Shown here: one piece after another, positions 42,064 through 50,557 of the stretch
How the letters are laid out: every line of letters begins with the position of its first letter
Numbering within the stretch: position 1 is the stretch's first letter
IMG/VR virus record: IMGVR_UViG_3300025133_000150
Coordinates: 1-51,989 of that record
Source of the DNA: a virus
Reading direction: 5' to 3' (one strand)
DNA: 51,989 nucleotides
Notes under the pieces: model-generated
What the model was told of the DNA's origin: nothing
Databases searched by the model: none
Seen by the model: only the letters and a program-made list of their open reading frames with translations
Position numbers and translations under genes: made by a program

Positions 42064-42080
42064 CAAAGTGTTCTTATAAT
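42053..42080 (+). promoter_or_regulatory. sigma70-like promoter of the deaminase gene
   Basis: TTGTCT, a 16-nt spacer and a perfect TATAAT, with the -35 inside the end of uvsX. TAGGAG lies before the GTG start at 42100. Confidence 0.6.
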
Positions 42081-42099
42081 ATTTGTATAGGAGAATACA

Positions 42100-42552
42100 G
42101 TGGACAAGGAGAGCGACAAGCCTTTTAAGATTCGCAACACCATTGAAGGTGATGAAGTTAGAATTTCAAAGAAGATTAAGCGTTATTTACGATTAGCGCA
42201 AAATATGGCTTCAAATTCTAACTATGGCAAGATTAAGCACGGAGCAGTCCTCATCAAGGGGGGCTCCATTATTAAGGCTGCTTTCAACAAAGATAAGTTT
42301 AGCGCCTTTGGAGAAAGATTTCGTCAACAAGGGTGCGGACCGGCGACTCATCATGCTGAGTTGGGATGCGTAGCCGGAGTTGATCGCTCAAAAACAGCGG
42401 GTGCCAATATTTTTGTTGTGAGAGTGAATCGTATGGGTGAACTCAGGCTTTCAAAGCCATGTCCCATGTGTCATGATGTGCTTAAGTTTACTGGAGTCAA
42501 AAAGGTATATTATTCTACCAACGAAGGCACCATTGAAATGTACAAGTTGTAA
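42100..42552 (+). CDS. cytidine/deoxycytidylate deaminase-family protein
   Basis: A 150-residue zinc deaminase: HAE (H85, E87) and PCPMC (C121, C124) form the metal and proton-shuttle site. The fold blocks YGKIKHGAVLIKGG and the C-terminal VKKVYYSTNEGTIEMYKL fit. A dCMP to dUMP reaction would feed thymidylate synthesis by the ThyX encoded downstream. The substrate (dCMP, cytidine or a base in RNA/DNA) cannot be told from the sequence. It starts at GTG after TAGGAG. Confidence 0.82.
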   Translation: MDKESDKPFKIRNTIEGDEVRISKKIKRYLRLAQNMASNSNYGKIKHGAVLIKGGSIIKAAFNKDKFSAFGERFRQQGCGPATHHAELGCVAGVDRSKTAGANIFVVRVNRMGELRLSKPCPMCHDVLKFTGVKKVYYSTNEGTIEMYKL

Positions 42553-42573
42553 TTATAAGACTACTTATAGTAT

Positions 42574-42903
42574 ATGAATCTCAGAAACTTAGTAAAGGAA
42601 GTACTCGATGAGGGACTTTATGAAGCAACTGTAGTGATGAGGCTTTCTCGCGCTGAAAATTTAACAATTATCAGTGACAAATTACGAGGAGTCTGCGGAA
42701 TTACAATTGTCGATGTTGTGGTACCCTCAAAACCAGTTTCCGATACTGTTGAACGTGTTACACTAAATGTACGCTTCTTCTTGCTGGGAAACAATCTTAA
42801 AGCGCAACTCCGAAAAATGTCGACAGAAGCTAGAAAAATTGAAGGTGTATATTCTTTTATACCAGTGAAGGCTTTAAAATATTTCAGTCGAATTTATAAA
42901 TAG
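42574..42903 (+). CDS. small ferredoxin-fold-like hypothetical protein
   Basis: A 109-residue protein with alternating strands and helices: EATVVMRLSRAENLTIISDK, CGITIVDVV, ERVTLNVRFFLL and LRKMSTEARKIEGVYSFIPV. This looks like a beta-alpha-beta ferredoxin/ACT-type fold. No catalytic motif. It lies between the deaminase and RNase H genes; a TATAGT box stands 2 nt before the ATG, too close to serve this start. Function unknown. Confidence 0.6.
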   Translation: MNLRNLVKEVLDEGLYEATVVMRLSRAENLTIISDKLRGVCGITIVDVVVPSKPVSDTVERVTLNVRFFLLGNNLKAQLRKMSTEARKIEGVYSFIPVKALKYFSRIYK

Positions 42904-42911
42904 GAAATAAA

Positions 42912-43880
42912 ATGTCAATTAAAGGAAGGGTGTTGGTCATCGATCAACTTAACCTATTTTTGCGTAATTACGTAATTAATCCATCAGAATCCCAGTGGGG
43001 TCCGATTGGTGGTATCAAGGGTACACTGCAGTCAATGCAAAAGCTTTGCAACGATGTAAAGCCAGATCATATTGTTATTTGCTGGGATGGGGCAGGCGGC
43101 TCGCTTAAGCGCAAACAAATGAAGAAAGACTATAAGGCCGGCCGGGCCCCCATTCGTCTAAATCGCGCATTTCATCATTTAAGTGATGATGAGGCAAAAC
43201 AGAATCGTTTCTTTCAGGAACTTCGTTTGATTGAATATTTCAATGAGATGCCAGTAATTCAATTTCGCTTTGACAACGTCGAGGCGGATGATATTGTGGC
43301 ATATGTTTGCCAAATGTCGGAACTAGAAAATTGTGAAAAGGTAATCATATCTAACGATAAGGATTTTTATCAACTAGTTTCTGGTAAAACAGTGTTGATG
43401 CGACCAGTCGAGAAGAACCGCGTATATAACAGCAGGACTGTTCTTAGTGAATTTAAGATACATCCTCATAATTTTGCTTTGGCAAAAGCAATGATTGGTG
43501 ATAAAAGTGATAATTTACCGGGAATTTCTGGTGTCGGCGAAGGACGAATCAAAAAGGATTTTCCGCAATTTAATAGCGACCAACAAGTTACAATTGATGA
43601 ATTGCTAGATTATTGTCGGGAGAATCAAGCAATCAGCAAAAGAAAAATGTGGAAAGAGGTTGTCGATAACGAACGCGTTCTTAGATTAAATTATAAGATG
43701 ATGCAACTTTATGCGCCACAATTATCTATTGATAATAAAAAGCAGATTCAGGAAGTAATACAAAATCCAGATTTGACTTTTAATAAAATGAATGTTATGA
43801 AGATGATGATGCGTGATGAATTTGCACAGGTAAGTTTCTCTGGGATGTTTCAGGCTTTCCAGAGAATGGCGAAACAGTAA
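42912..43880 (+). CDS. rnh: RNase H / 5'-3' FEN-type exonuclease (T4 Rnh-like)
   Basis: Removes RNA primers and flaps in lagging-strand synthesis; 322 residues (T4 Rnh: 305). Acidic metal-site motifs are VLVIDQLNLF, NVEADDIVAYV and IISNDKDFYQLV, with the helix-three-turn-helix region GDKSDNLPGISGVGEGRI. It is followed by the gp41 helicase gene after 9 nt. An exact TATAAATA overlaps the preceding stop codon but is explained by coding of the upstream gene. Confidence 0.92.
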   Translation: MSIKGRVLVIDQLNLFLRNYVINPSESQWGPIGGIKGTLQSMQKLCNDVKPDHIVICWDGAGGSLKRKQMKKDYKAGRAPIRLNRAFHHLSDDEAKQNRFFQELRLIEYFNEMPVIQFRFDNVEADDIVAYVCQMSELENCEKVIISNDKDFYQLVSGKTVLMRPVEKNRVYNSRTVLSEFKIHPHNFALAKAMIGDKSDNLPGISGVGEGRIKKDFPQFNSDQQVTIDELLDYCRENQAISKRKMWKEVVDNERVLRLNYKMMQLYAPQLSIDNKKQIQEVIQNPDLTFNKMNVMKMMMRDEFAQVSFSGMFQAFQRMAKQ

Positions 43881-43889
43881 GAGGATAAA

Positions 43890-45254
43890 ATGACTGAGGG
43901 TGTGGATTTTTCCAAGTATGGAAAGGCTTTTCAAGAATCATTAGCACAGCTAATATTTGAAGATCGTCCTTTCTGTGATCAAATTGAAGAAGTATTAGAT
44001 ATAAACTTTTTTGAATTAAAGTACTTGCGCGCCTTTATTGAGCGTGTCTTTGATTATAGGAAACAATATGGGATACATCCATCAACAAGTATTTTTACGT
44101 CGATTATACGTACGGAGCTACAGCACCATTCCCCTGCATTACAAAAGCAGGTTCGCGATTATTACGTACGCTGTGAAGCCCGCAATGTCAAAGATACGGA
44201 GTACATCAAAGACACGAGTTTAGATTTTTGCAAAAAGCAAAAATTAAAAGGGGCCCTGGTCCAATCGGTAGAATTGATTCGTAATTCGTCTTTTGATGAA
44301 GTAAAACAAGTTATTGACGAGGCTTTAAAGCTTGGGACGGATAATAATTTCGGCCATGACTTTCTAAAAGATTTTGAAGCTCGCTATGAAATCAAAGCTC
44401 GAAATCCTGTCACAACAGGATGGAATAAGATTGATAATATTCTTAAAAAAGGCCTAGGTTCTGGCGAGTTAGGAGTTGTAATAGCGCCAACTGGAGCTGG
44501 AAAAAGCATGGCCCTGGCTCATATTGGGTCTGCTGCGGTCAAAGAAGGCAAAAATATTATTCACTATACTCTTGAATTATCAGAAGCAGTGACCGGGCAG
44601 CGTTATGATAGTTGCACAACTGGTATTCCTTTGAGTCAATTGTTTGATAGGAAGGACGAAGTGCTCGAAAATATTGCAGATCTTAAGGGCTCTCTTGTTA
44701 TTAAAGAATACCCCACCAAAACTGCTTCTCCCAACACAATAAAAAAACATTTAGAAAAATTAAAAAAACAAAATCGAAAAATCGACATGATTATAGTAGA
44801 TTACGCTGATTTGCTCCGTTCGGCCAAAACTTACAAAGAGAAAAGGAATGAACTGGAATCTATTTATGAAGATCTACGAGCAATTGCTCAAGAACAACAA
44901 TGTCCAATTTGGACAGCATCTCAAACGAATCGCTCAGGATTAAATGCAGAAGTCGTAACTATGGAATCAATTTCGGAAGCCTTCAATAAATGCTTTGTAG
45001 CAGATTTTATTTGTTCTATTTCGAGAACAATCAAAGATAAAAACTCCAATCAAGCTAGAATGTTTATTGCGAAAAATCGTAATGGTCCCGATGGACTAGT
45101 ATTTTCTATGCACATGGACACATCGTGCGTAAAATTGCAAGTTATCGATAAAACTGAAATTGGTAATATTTTGCCAGCTTCAGATCCTGGAGATTTAAAT
45201 CAAAAACTTCGCGACAAATATAAAAAGCACAGAAAACAAGGAGGAACATATTAA
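43890..45254 (+). CDS. replicative DNA helicase (gp41/DnaB-like)
   Basis: The hexameric replication fork helicase, 454 residues (T4 gp41: 475). An N-terminal helical domain is followed by a RecA-type motor: Walker A APTGAGKSMALAHIG, HYTLELSEAVTGQRYD, Walker B MIIVDYADLL, the TASQTNRSG motif and FIAKNRNGPDG. It shares its last base with the start of the ribonucleotide reductase gene. No primase gene is visible in this window. Confidence 0.94.
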   Translation: MTEGVDFSKYGKAFQESLAQLIFEDRPFCDQIEEVLDINFFELKYLRAFIERVFDYRKQYGIHPSTSIFTSIIRTELQHHSPALQKQVRDYYVRCEARNVKDTEYIKDTSLDFCKKQKLKGALVQSVELIRNSSFDEVKQVIDEALKLGTDNNFGHDFLKDFEARYEIKARNPVTTGWNKIDNILKKGLGSGELGVVIAPTGAGKSMALAHIGSAAVKEGKNIIHYTLELSEAVTGQRYDSCTTGIPLSQLFDRKDEVLENIADLKGSLVIKEYPTKTASPNTIKKHLEKLKKQNRKIDMIIVDYADLLRSAKTYKEKRNELESIYEDLRAIAQEQQCPIWTASQTNRSGLNAEVVTMESISEAFNKCFVADFICSISRTIKDKNSNQARMFIAKNRNGPDGLVFSMHMDTSCVKLQVIDKTEIGNILPASDPGDLNQKLRDKYKKHRKQGGTY

Positions 45255-47110
45255 TGGAGCTATCATCAAAGATCCTATCAGACATCACGGTTTATATGAA
45301 ATACGCACGCTACTTGAAGAAAGAAAAGCGCCGCGAGACCTGGGGAGAACTAGTTACACGAAATAAAAATATGCATCTGAAGAAATACCCTCAACTTGAG
45401 GAGGAGATCGAAAATGCTTATCAGTATGTATACGACAAAAAAGTCCTCCCGTCTATGCGATCTATGCAGTTCGGTGGTAAGCCCATTGAGGTCGCTCCTA
45501 ACCGTATCTATAATTGTGCCTATCTTCCTGTTGATGATTGGCTTTCTTTTAGTGAAACAATGTTTCTCTTACTTGGGGGAACAGGTGTTGGATTTAGCGT
45601 ACAAAAGCACCACATTGAGAAGCTTCCTGAGATTCAAAAGCCTGTATCGAAAAGAACAAAACGATACTTGATTGGTGATTCAATTGAGGGCTGGGCCGAC
45701 GCTGTCAAAACTTTAATAAAAAGTTATTTTTTTGGAGGTACCCCCTTAAGATTTGATTTTTCTGATATCCGTCCGAAGGGCGCCTCACTAGTTACTAGTG
45801 GCGGCAAGGCCCCCGGCCCGCAACCTTTGCGCGAGTGCCTTGTTAAAATTGAAGGCATATTGGCCGAAAAGGAGACTGGTGATAAATTACGCCCTATTGA
45901 AGTTCATGATATTGTTTGCCACGTTGCTGATGCTGTTCTTGCCGGGGGGATTCGTCGTGCTGCTCTTATATCACTTTTTTCGGCCGACGACGATGAAATG
46001 CTTGCTGCCAAAACTGGAAACTGGTGGGAAAAAAACCCACAAAGAGGAAGAGCCAACAATTCAGTAGTCCTTCTCAGGCACAGAATTACAAAAGAATATT
46101 TTATAGATTTATGGGATCGAGTAAAGGCTAGTGGATGCGGAGAGCCTGGTTTTTATTTTTCAAATGATAAGGATTGGGGAACGAACCCATGCTGCGAGAT
46201 TGCTTTGCGCCCATATCAATTTTGTAATCTTACCGAGGTAAATACTTCGGATCTTGAGACCCAAAAAGAATACGAAGATAGAGCCAGGGCAGCCAGTCTA
46301 ATTGGCACCCTCCAGGCTGGATATACGGATTTTCATTATCTTCGTGATATATGGCAGAAACAAACTGAAAAAGAAGCACTTATCGGTGTTTCGATGACCG
46401 GCATTGCCTCTGGAAAAGTTGTAGAACTTGATATGAAGAAGGCAGCTGCTGCTGTTAAAAAAGAAAATGCAAGAGTTGCCAAGCTAATTGGAATTAAAAG
46501 CGCAGCGCGCTGTACAACCGTAAAGCCGGCCGGCACCACTTCTTTAACTCTCGGAACTTCAAGTGGAATTCATCCATGGCATAGCGATTATTATTTACGA
46601 AGAATTCGCGTCGCAAAAAATGAATCGATTTACACACATTTATTAATTTATCATCCTGAATTGGTTGAAGATGAATATTTCAGGCCTCATGATACAGCAG
46701 TTATTACAGTTCCGCAAAAGGCACCGGAATGCGCGGTCACACGTAAAGAAAGTGCGTTGCAGCTTCTTAAGAGGATTAAACATGTTACAAATGAGTGGGT
46801 CCGGCCAGGAACACGTCGAGGACAAAATACTCATAATATTTCCGCCACTCTTTCGATAAGAAAGGATGAGTGGGTTGATGTGGGAGATTGGATGTGGGAA
46901 AATCGCGATTATTACAATGGTCTTTCGGTACTCCCCTATGAAGACCATTCCTACGTGCAGCCTCCGTTTGAAGAATGCTCTAAAGAAAAATATCAAGTAT
47001 TATATGATTGTTTAGAAGATGTTGATTTAGTTCAAGTTGTTGAACTTGAAGATAATACAGACCTGCAGGGTGAATTAGCTTGTTCTGGTGGTTCTTGCGA
47101 AATAATGTAG
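45254..47110 (+). CDS. nrdJ: class II (adenosylcobalamin-dependent) ribonucleotide reductase
   Basis: A 618-residue monomeric-type RNR that makes deoxyribonucleotides using vitamin B12 and no oxygen. Blocks: LPSMRSMQFGGKPIE, RIYNCAYLPVDDW, LLLGGTGVGFSVQ, GSNPCC-type NPCCEIALRPYQFCNL with active-site cysteines, TVKPAGTTSLTLGTSSGIHP and a C-terminal redox pair ACSGGSCEIM. T4 instead has class I NrdAB and NrdDG; class II is typical of aquatic phages. It overlaps the helicase by one base. Confidence 0.93.
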   Translation: MELSSKILSDITVYMKYARYLKKEKRRETWGELVTRNKNMHLKKYPQLEEEIENAYQYVYDKKVLPSMRSMQFGGKPIEVAPNRIYNCAYLPVDDWLSFSETMFLLLGGTGVGFSVQKHHIEKLPEIQKPVSKRTKRYLIGDSIEGWADAVKTLIKSYFFGGTPLRFDFSDIRPKGASLVTSGGKAPGPQPLRECLVKIEGILAEKETGDKLRPIEVHDIVCHVADAVLAGGIRRAALISLFSADDDEMLAAKTGNWWEKNPQRGRANNSVVLLRHRITKEYFIDLWDRVKASGCGEPGFYFSNDKDWGTNPCCEIALRPYQFCNLTEVNTSDLETQKEYEDRARAASLIGTLQAGYTDFHYLRDIWQKQTEKEALIGVSMTGIASGKVVELDMKKAAAAVKKENARVAKLIGIKSAARCTTVKPAGTTSLTLGTSSGIHPWHSDYYLRRIRVAKNESIYTHLLIYHPELVEDEYFRPHDTAVITVPQKAPECAVTRKESALQLLKRIKHVTNEWVRPGTRRGQNTHNISATLSIRKDEWVDVGDWMWENRDYYNGLSVLPYEDHSYVQPPFEECSKEKYQVLYDCLEDVDLVQVVELEDNTDLQGELACSGGSCEIM

Positions 47111-47117
47111 AAAAGCG

Positions 47118-47145
47118 TTGACTTTGAGAAAATAGTACGTATAAT
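47118..47145 (+). promoter_or_regulatory. sigma70-like promoter of the 47-51 kb unit
   Basis: TTGACT, a 16-nt spacer and a perfect TATAAT in the 61-nt gap after the RNR gene. A strong AAGGAGG ribosome binding site follows at 47160-47166. Confidence 0.75.
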
Positions 47146-47171
47146 ATAGTCAAGACATCAAGGAGGAAAAC

Positions 47172-47411
47172 ATGTCTGATGAAACAAACGATTATTTGAT
47201 TGAGTATTTTAAGGCCTTTCAGGCCGTCGAGTTAGAGATGGAGCCCTATAAGGAGCACAAGAAGGATCTCAAGAAGAATTATGTTGAGAATGGCTGGCTT
47301 TCGAAACAGGAGATTAGCCAAGGCTTACGTGCCTATCGAATGCTCAAGAAGGGCGAAAATATCGATGATTTTACCGAGATTTTTGATAAGCTACAAAAGA
47401 AGATTAGTTAG
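47172..47411 (+). CDS. small hypothetical protein
   Basis: A 79-residue charged helical protein (NDYLIEYFKAFQAVELEMEP, ENGWLSKQEISQGLRAYRML). AAGGAGG precedes the ATG by 5 nt, and it is the first gene behind a strong promoter, so high early expression is likely. I do not recognise a family. Its codons are richer in G/C-ending triplets than in the neighbours. Confidence 0.72.
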   Translation: MSDETNDYLIEYFKAFQAVELEMEPYKEHKKDLKKNYVENGWLSKQEISQGLRAYRMLKKGENIDDFTEIFDKLQKKIS

Positions 47412-47419
47412 GGGAACGA

Positions 47420-47698
47420 ATGTTATTGAAGCCTTGCAACAGGCACCTTTTAGTTGAGCCTCTTGAAGAAGATGAAATAGAAGAATCATCCATTCTTCTA
47501 CCGGATGATTATAAAGAGCAAAACCCGTTTGGTGTTGCTTTGGTAATCAGCAAGTCAGAAGACTGCACGGTCGACGCGTACGAAGGAGATACAGTAGTAT
47601 ATTCAACAAATATGCTTGAAAGTATAACCCTCGCTGGAAAAGAATCTTTTCTTCTTTTAGAGAACTATGTATTGGGTACTATTCATGAAACGAATTGA
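47420..47698 (+). CDS. GroES-like co-chaperonin (functional analogue of T4 gp31)
   Basis: A 92-residue protein following the GroES plan: LKPCNRHLLVEPLEEDE at the N-terminus, a mobile-loop-like EESSILLPDDYKE, then FGVALVISKSED, a YEGDTVVYS strand and a C-terminal LLLENYVLGTI. T4 needs gp31 in place of host GroES to fold gp23; a phage co-chaperonin here would serve the large capsid protein. The acidic mobile loop differs from cellular GroES. It overlaps thyX by 14 nt. Confidence 0.75.
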   Translation: MLLKPCNRHLLVEPLEEDEIEESSILLPDDYKEQNPFGVALVISKSEDCTVDAYEGDTVVYSTNMLESITLAGKESFLLLENYVLGTIHETN

Positions 47699-48386
47699 AC
47701 TTTATGGAGACGGAACAGGCGCAGTAGAGCTGGTTGATTATATGGGCTCTGACCTTACAGTTGTTAATTCTGCTCGCGTCTCTTTTGGAAAACATAAAAA
47801 TGAAATTGACGAAAAAGACAAAAAACTCATTAACTACTTGGTTAAGCATAAACACACATCAACCTTTGAGCACAACGTTGCTACATTTAGGTTTGTGGTA
47901 CCTTTGTTTATCCGCAGCCAACATCATCGCCACAGGACATGGTCCTATAACGAAATTAGTCGTCGCTACACTGATATAGATTTAAAGTTTTATGAACCAA
48001 GACTTTTTAGAACACAGCACGAAAGTGACCGACAGGCTAGCAATATAGACGACCTGGATGATCCACTAATAGATCCTAAGTCGGTTCACGGTGGCCACAG
48101 AGCATCTTACGCCATAATGTCTCATCATATGGCATCACTGGCTTTATACAAAAAATTAATCAAAAATGGTGTGTGTCGCGAACAGGCTCGCGGCATACTA
48201 CCACAAAATTTATATACAGAATATTACGGTACTTGTAATTTGAATAACCTACTTAAATTTATAGACTTAAGAACACACAAAGGCGCACAATGGGAAATTC
48301 AGAAAGTTGCTGAAGCCGTATTAGATCTGATAATCGGATTGTGGCCTACCGCTGTCACGGCCTATAGGGAGAATAGAATTAGATGA
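47685..48386 (+). CDS. thyX: flavin-dependent thymidylate synthase
   Basis: Converts dUMP to dTMP with FAD and methylene-tetrahydrofolate; 233 residues. The diagnostic motif RHRTWSYNEISRRY (RHRxxSxNExSxRY) is complete, and the N-terminal VNSARVSFGKHK and the Arg-rich CREQARGILPQNLYTEYYGT block fit. The start is the ATG that overlaps the co-chaperonin end. With class II RNR and the deaminase it forms a dNTP supply set. It overlaps the next gene by 4 nt (ATGA). Confidence 0.95.
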   Translation: MKRIELYGDGTGAVELVDYMGSDLTVVNSARVSFGKHKNEIDEKDKKLINYLVKHKHTSTFEHNVATFRFVVPLFIRSQHHRHRTWSYNEISRRYTDIDLKFYEPRLFRTQHESDRQASNIDDLDDPLIDPKSVHGGHRASYAIMSHHMASLALYKKLIKNGVCREQARGILPQNLYTEYYGTCNLNNLLKFIDLRTHKGAQWEIQKVAEAVLDLIIGLWPTAVTAYRENRIR

Positions 48387-48973
48387 GTTATTTATTTTTA
48401 ATGGCGTTGGCTACAATGCCACCAGAAGTTTATGTTGAGACTTATGATATCGACACGCCAACTTATGAAGAAGTTTTGTCGGAGGCAATTCACAATTGCC
48501 GCGGCGTAAATCCAGAAAAAGTTGATATTAAGATATTAAAAAAGTTAATTGAGATTGAAAAAGAGTTTAATGTTCCGCCGGAACTTCGAGGAATGATTTT
48601 GGCAGCTGCCTGTCAGGAAAGTAATTACAATCCTAAAGCGAAGGGAGACAGAAAGTTTAGTAAAAGCAAAAAGAAACCAATGGCTATTGGTATATTACAA
48701 ATGTGGCCAATATACGAAAAAATGTTTCCCGGGCTCGATAGAACAGACCCAGAAGCTGCAGCAAGAAGTTGGATGCGACATATTGTGAGACAAATACCAA
48801 AAATTAAACGTAGGTGTGGCCATAAAACCGATGTCAGGATTTGGGTGGCGGCGTGGGTAACCGGAATACGCTATAAGAAAGCAGGCGGTCGATGTCACCA
48901 AACACCAAACCACCTCCGCGTGCTTAAGCGTTGGCACAAAAATATTAAAATCAAAAGGGCGAATGGCTGTTGA
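48383..48973 (+). CDS. lytic transglycosylase-type peptidoglycan hydrolase (endolysin candidate)
   Basis: A 196-residue SLT-like muramidase: MILAAACQESNYNPKAKGD with catalytic E79, KPMAIGILQMWPIYEKMF, then DPEAAARSWMRHIVRQI and a basic C-terminus. A short hydrophobic N-terminus (MSYLFLMALATM) might be an export signal or simply the first helix. It could be the endolysin or a virion-associated hydrolase. It is far from the holin/spanin-like genes at 3.4-4.5 kb and lies in the nucleotide-metabolism operon, which is unusual for a late lysis enzyme. Confidence 0.78.
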   Translation: MSYLFLMALATMPPEVYVETYDIDTPTYEEVLSEAIHNCRGVNPEKVDIKILKKLIEIEKEFNVPPELRGMILAAACQESNYNPKAKGDRKFSKSKKKPMAIGILQMWPIYEKMFPGLDRTDPEAAARSWMRHIVRQIPKIKRRCGHKTDVRIWVAAWVTGIRYKKAGGRCHQTPNHLRVLKRWHKNIKIKRANGC

Positions 48974-49685
48974 ATTTACGTGGGATAATGTTGTAATTGG
49001 TACAACATTGTCTGCTGTACGACATGCCCAAAAAACAAATTGTCCGATTCTTTTTAATAAAGAGCCGGACTTTTTTAAGTTTAAGAAGCTTTTTTCCGGA
49101 GAGTTTGAACATGAAAAGTGGCAGGACATTACCACAGATCTATCTTTGCGAGGGTTGAATCCTTTTGGTGATAAAATTACTTTCATGCGAATCAACGAAG
49201 ATACGATAGAAGTAATTTGTCATAATAGAAAATACGCCATATTTTATAAAAATATTAAATTTTTTGATGATGAAAATATTGAAAACTTTCCATTCGATAA
49301 AATTAGTATTAAAAGTTACTGTGTGTGTGATTGGTTCCGCGTTACATCTGGGACAAATCATGATTACTTAATGTTGGAAGATGAGGATGATTTTGTAAAT
49401 AGAGTTTATTTTTTTCCTAAAATTAATTTGCCAAAATACAAAGATTGCGTTTCGATGTCTTTTATCTCACAAGAAGATCTAAGTCATGTTGATTATACTT
49501 CAACAATGGCGCGCCTTAAAACAATTGATATTATGACAAAGGCAGGTATACTAGGAACGAAACATACAAGAACATATCGTTATCCAATAAAAATGCAGCT
49601 GCTTGAGCGCCAAGTATTTAAAATTAAAGAAGAAGTAATGAAAGAAAAAAATAATTATACCTTGGATACCAGAGAATATAGGTGA
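48963..49685 (+). CDS. hypothetical protein with Rossmann-like N-terminus
   Basis: A 240-residue protein. The N-terminus FTWDNVVIGTTLSAVRHAQK followed by PILFNKEPDFF resembles the first beta-alpha-beta of a dinucleotide-binding fold, though without the full GxGxxG. The remainder is strand-rich with a charged helical C-terminus. It overlaps both neighbours (11 and 4 nt). No function can be given; the next gene looks like a nucleotidyltransferase, so the two may act together. Confidence 0.62.
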   Translation: MAVEFTWDNVVIGTTLSAVRHAQKTNCPILFNKEPDFFKFKKLFSGEFEHEKWQDITTDLSLRGLNPFGDKITFMRINEDTIEVICHNRKYAIFYKNIKFFDDENIENFPFDKISIKSYCVCDWFRVTSGTNHDYLMLEDEDDFVNRVYFFPKINLPKYKDCVSMSFISQEDLSHVDYTSTMARLKTIDIMTKAGILGTKHTRTYRYPIKMQLLERQVFKIKEEVMKEKNNYTLDTREYR

Positions 49686-50548
49686 GTGCCGGCTTCCATC
49701 TTGCTGGCATCGTCCCCATCGCCGGCCCAAAATTAGATTTTAATTTTCCCTGGCATGATTGTATGATGCCAATTGGAAAAGATTATCTGGCGGTTGAGAG
49801 AGCTGTTCTCGAATGTGCATATGCAGGCTGCGAAACAGTTTGGGTTATCTGCAATGACGATATGCAGCCACTTTTAAGATATCGATTGGGTGACTACGTG
49901 AACGATCCAGTATGGGTTTATCGACATTTTGATCGTGATAAGAGCCAAAAAAAGAAATTGATTCCAATTCAATATGTTCCGATTCATCCGAGAGATAGAA
50001 ATAAAAGAGATTGTTACGGATGGTCAATCTTGTATGGTGCTAAAATAGCTGACAAAACCAGCAGAGCAATAAGTACGTGGCTAGCTCCTCATAGATTTTA
50101 CGTGGCATTTCCATACGGAGTTTATCCTCATTGGATTCCACGTCAAAATCGTAATGAAATTTCCACGAAACAAAATAAGAAAGTTTTATATCGTTACGAT
50201 GGTAAAACTATTATTGACGGCGAGTATTTGGGATTTACATTTGATCATGAAGATTTAAAACAATTTATCACCGAGGTAAGAGAAAAATCCACGGGCTTGT
50301 TTGATCATGAAGATAGAAAACGATTACCTATTAATGAAAGATATTCATATAGATTCTTTACTTTGGGTCAAATATTTGATACTATGGATACTGATAATAT
50401 AATTTATATCGATCTTGAAAAATATCATAGAATCGACACCTGGGATTTATATTCTGATTATATATCTTCGGAAGGAAAGAATGTCTATCCAATCCCAAAA
50501 AGTCTTTTAAATGCTAATGAAATTAATCCTGTCGGAATGGATGACTAG
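49682..50548 (+). CDS. nucleotidyltransferase-like protein
   Basis: A 288-residue protein starting at GTG that overlaps the previous TGA. The first about 60 residues (GIVPIAGPKLDFNFPWHDCM, MPIGKDYLAVERAVLECAYA, GCETVWVICNDD) follow the beginning of sugar-nucleotide nucleotidyltransferases: a Gly-containing first loop, PIGKDYLAVE in place of the usual KPMLPI region, and a VWVICNDD strand. Classic signature residues are altered, so the substrate is unknown. It precedes cysteine synthase. Confidence 0.58.
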   Translation: MSAGFHLAGIVPIAGPKLDFNFPWHDCMMPIGKDYLAVERAVLECAYAGCETVWVICNDDMQPLLRYRLGDYVNDPVWVYRHFDRDKSQKKKLIPIQYVPIHPRDRNKRDCYGWSILYGAKIADKTSRAISTWLAPHRFYVAFPYGVYPHWIPRQNRNEISTKQNKKVLYRYDGKTIIDGEYLGFTFDHEDLKQFITEVREKSTGLFDHEDRKRLPINERYSYRFFTLGQIFDTMDTDNIIYIDLEKYHRIDTWDLYSDYISSEGKNVYPIPKSLLNANEINPVGMDD

Positions 50549-50557
50549 AGGAACAAA

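Noticed and set aside
42566-42571. TATAGT box just before the ferredoxin-fold-like gene
   Set aside because: A start from it would fall inside the gene and there is no -35 at 16-18 nt.
42895-42902. Exact T4 late promoter word TATAAATA just before the RNase H gene
   Set aside because: It is the coding sequence and stop of the upstream gene; RNase H is a replication gene and no other gene here uses this word. Another TATAAATA at 669-676 is inside the gp47 domain.
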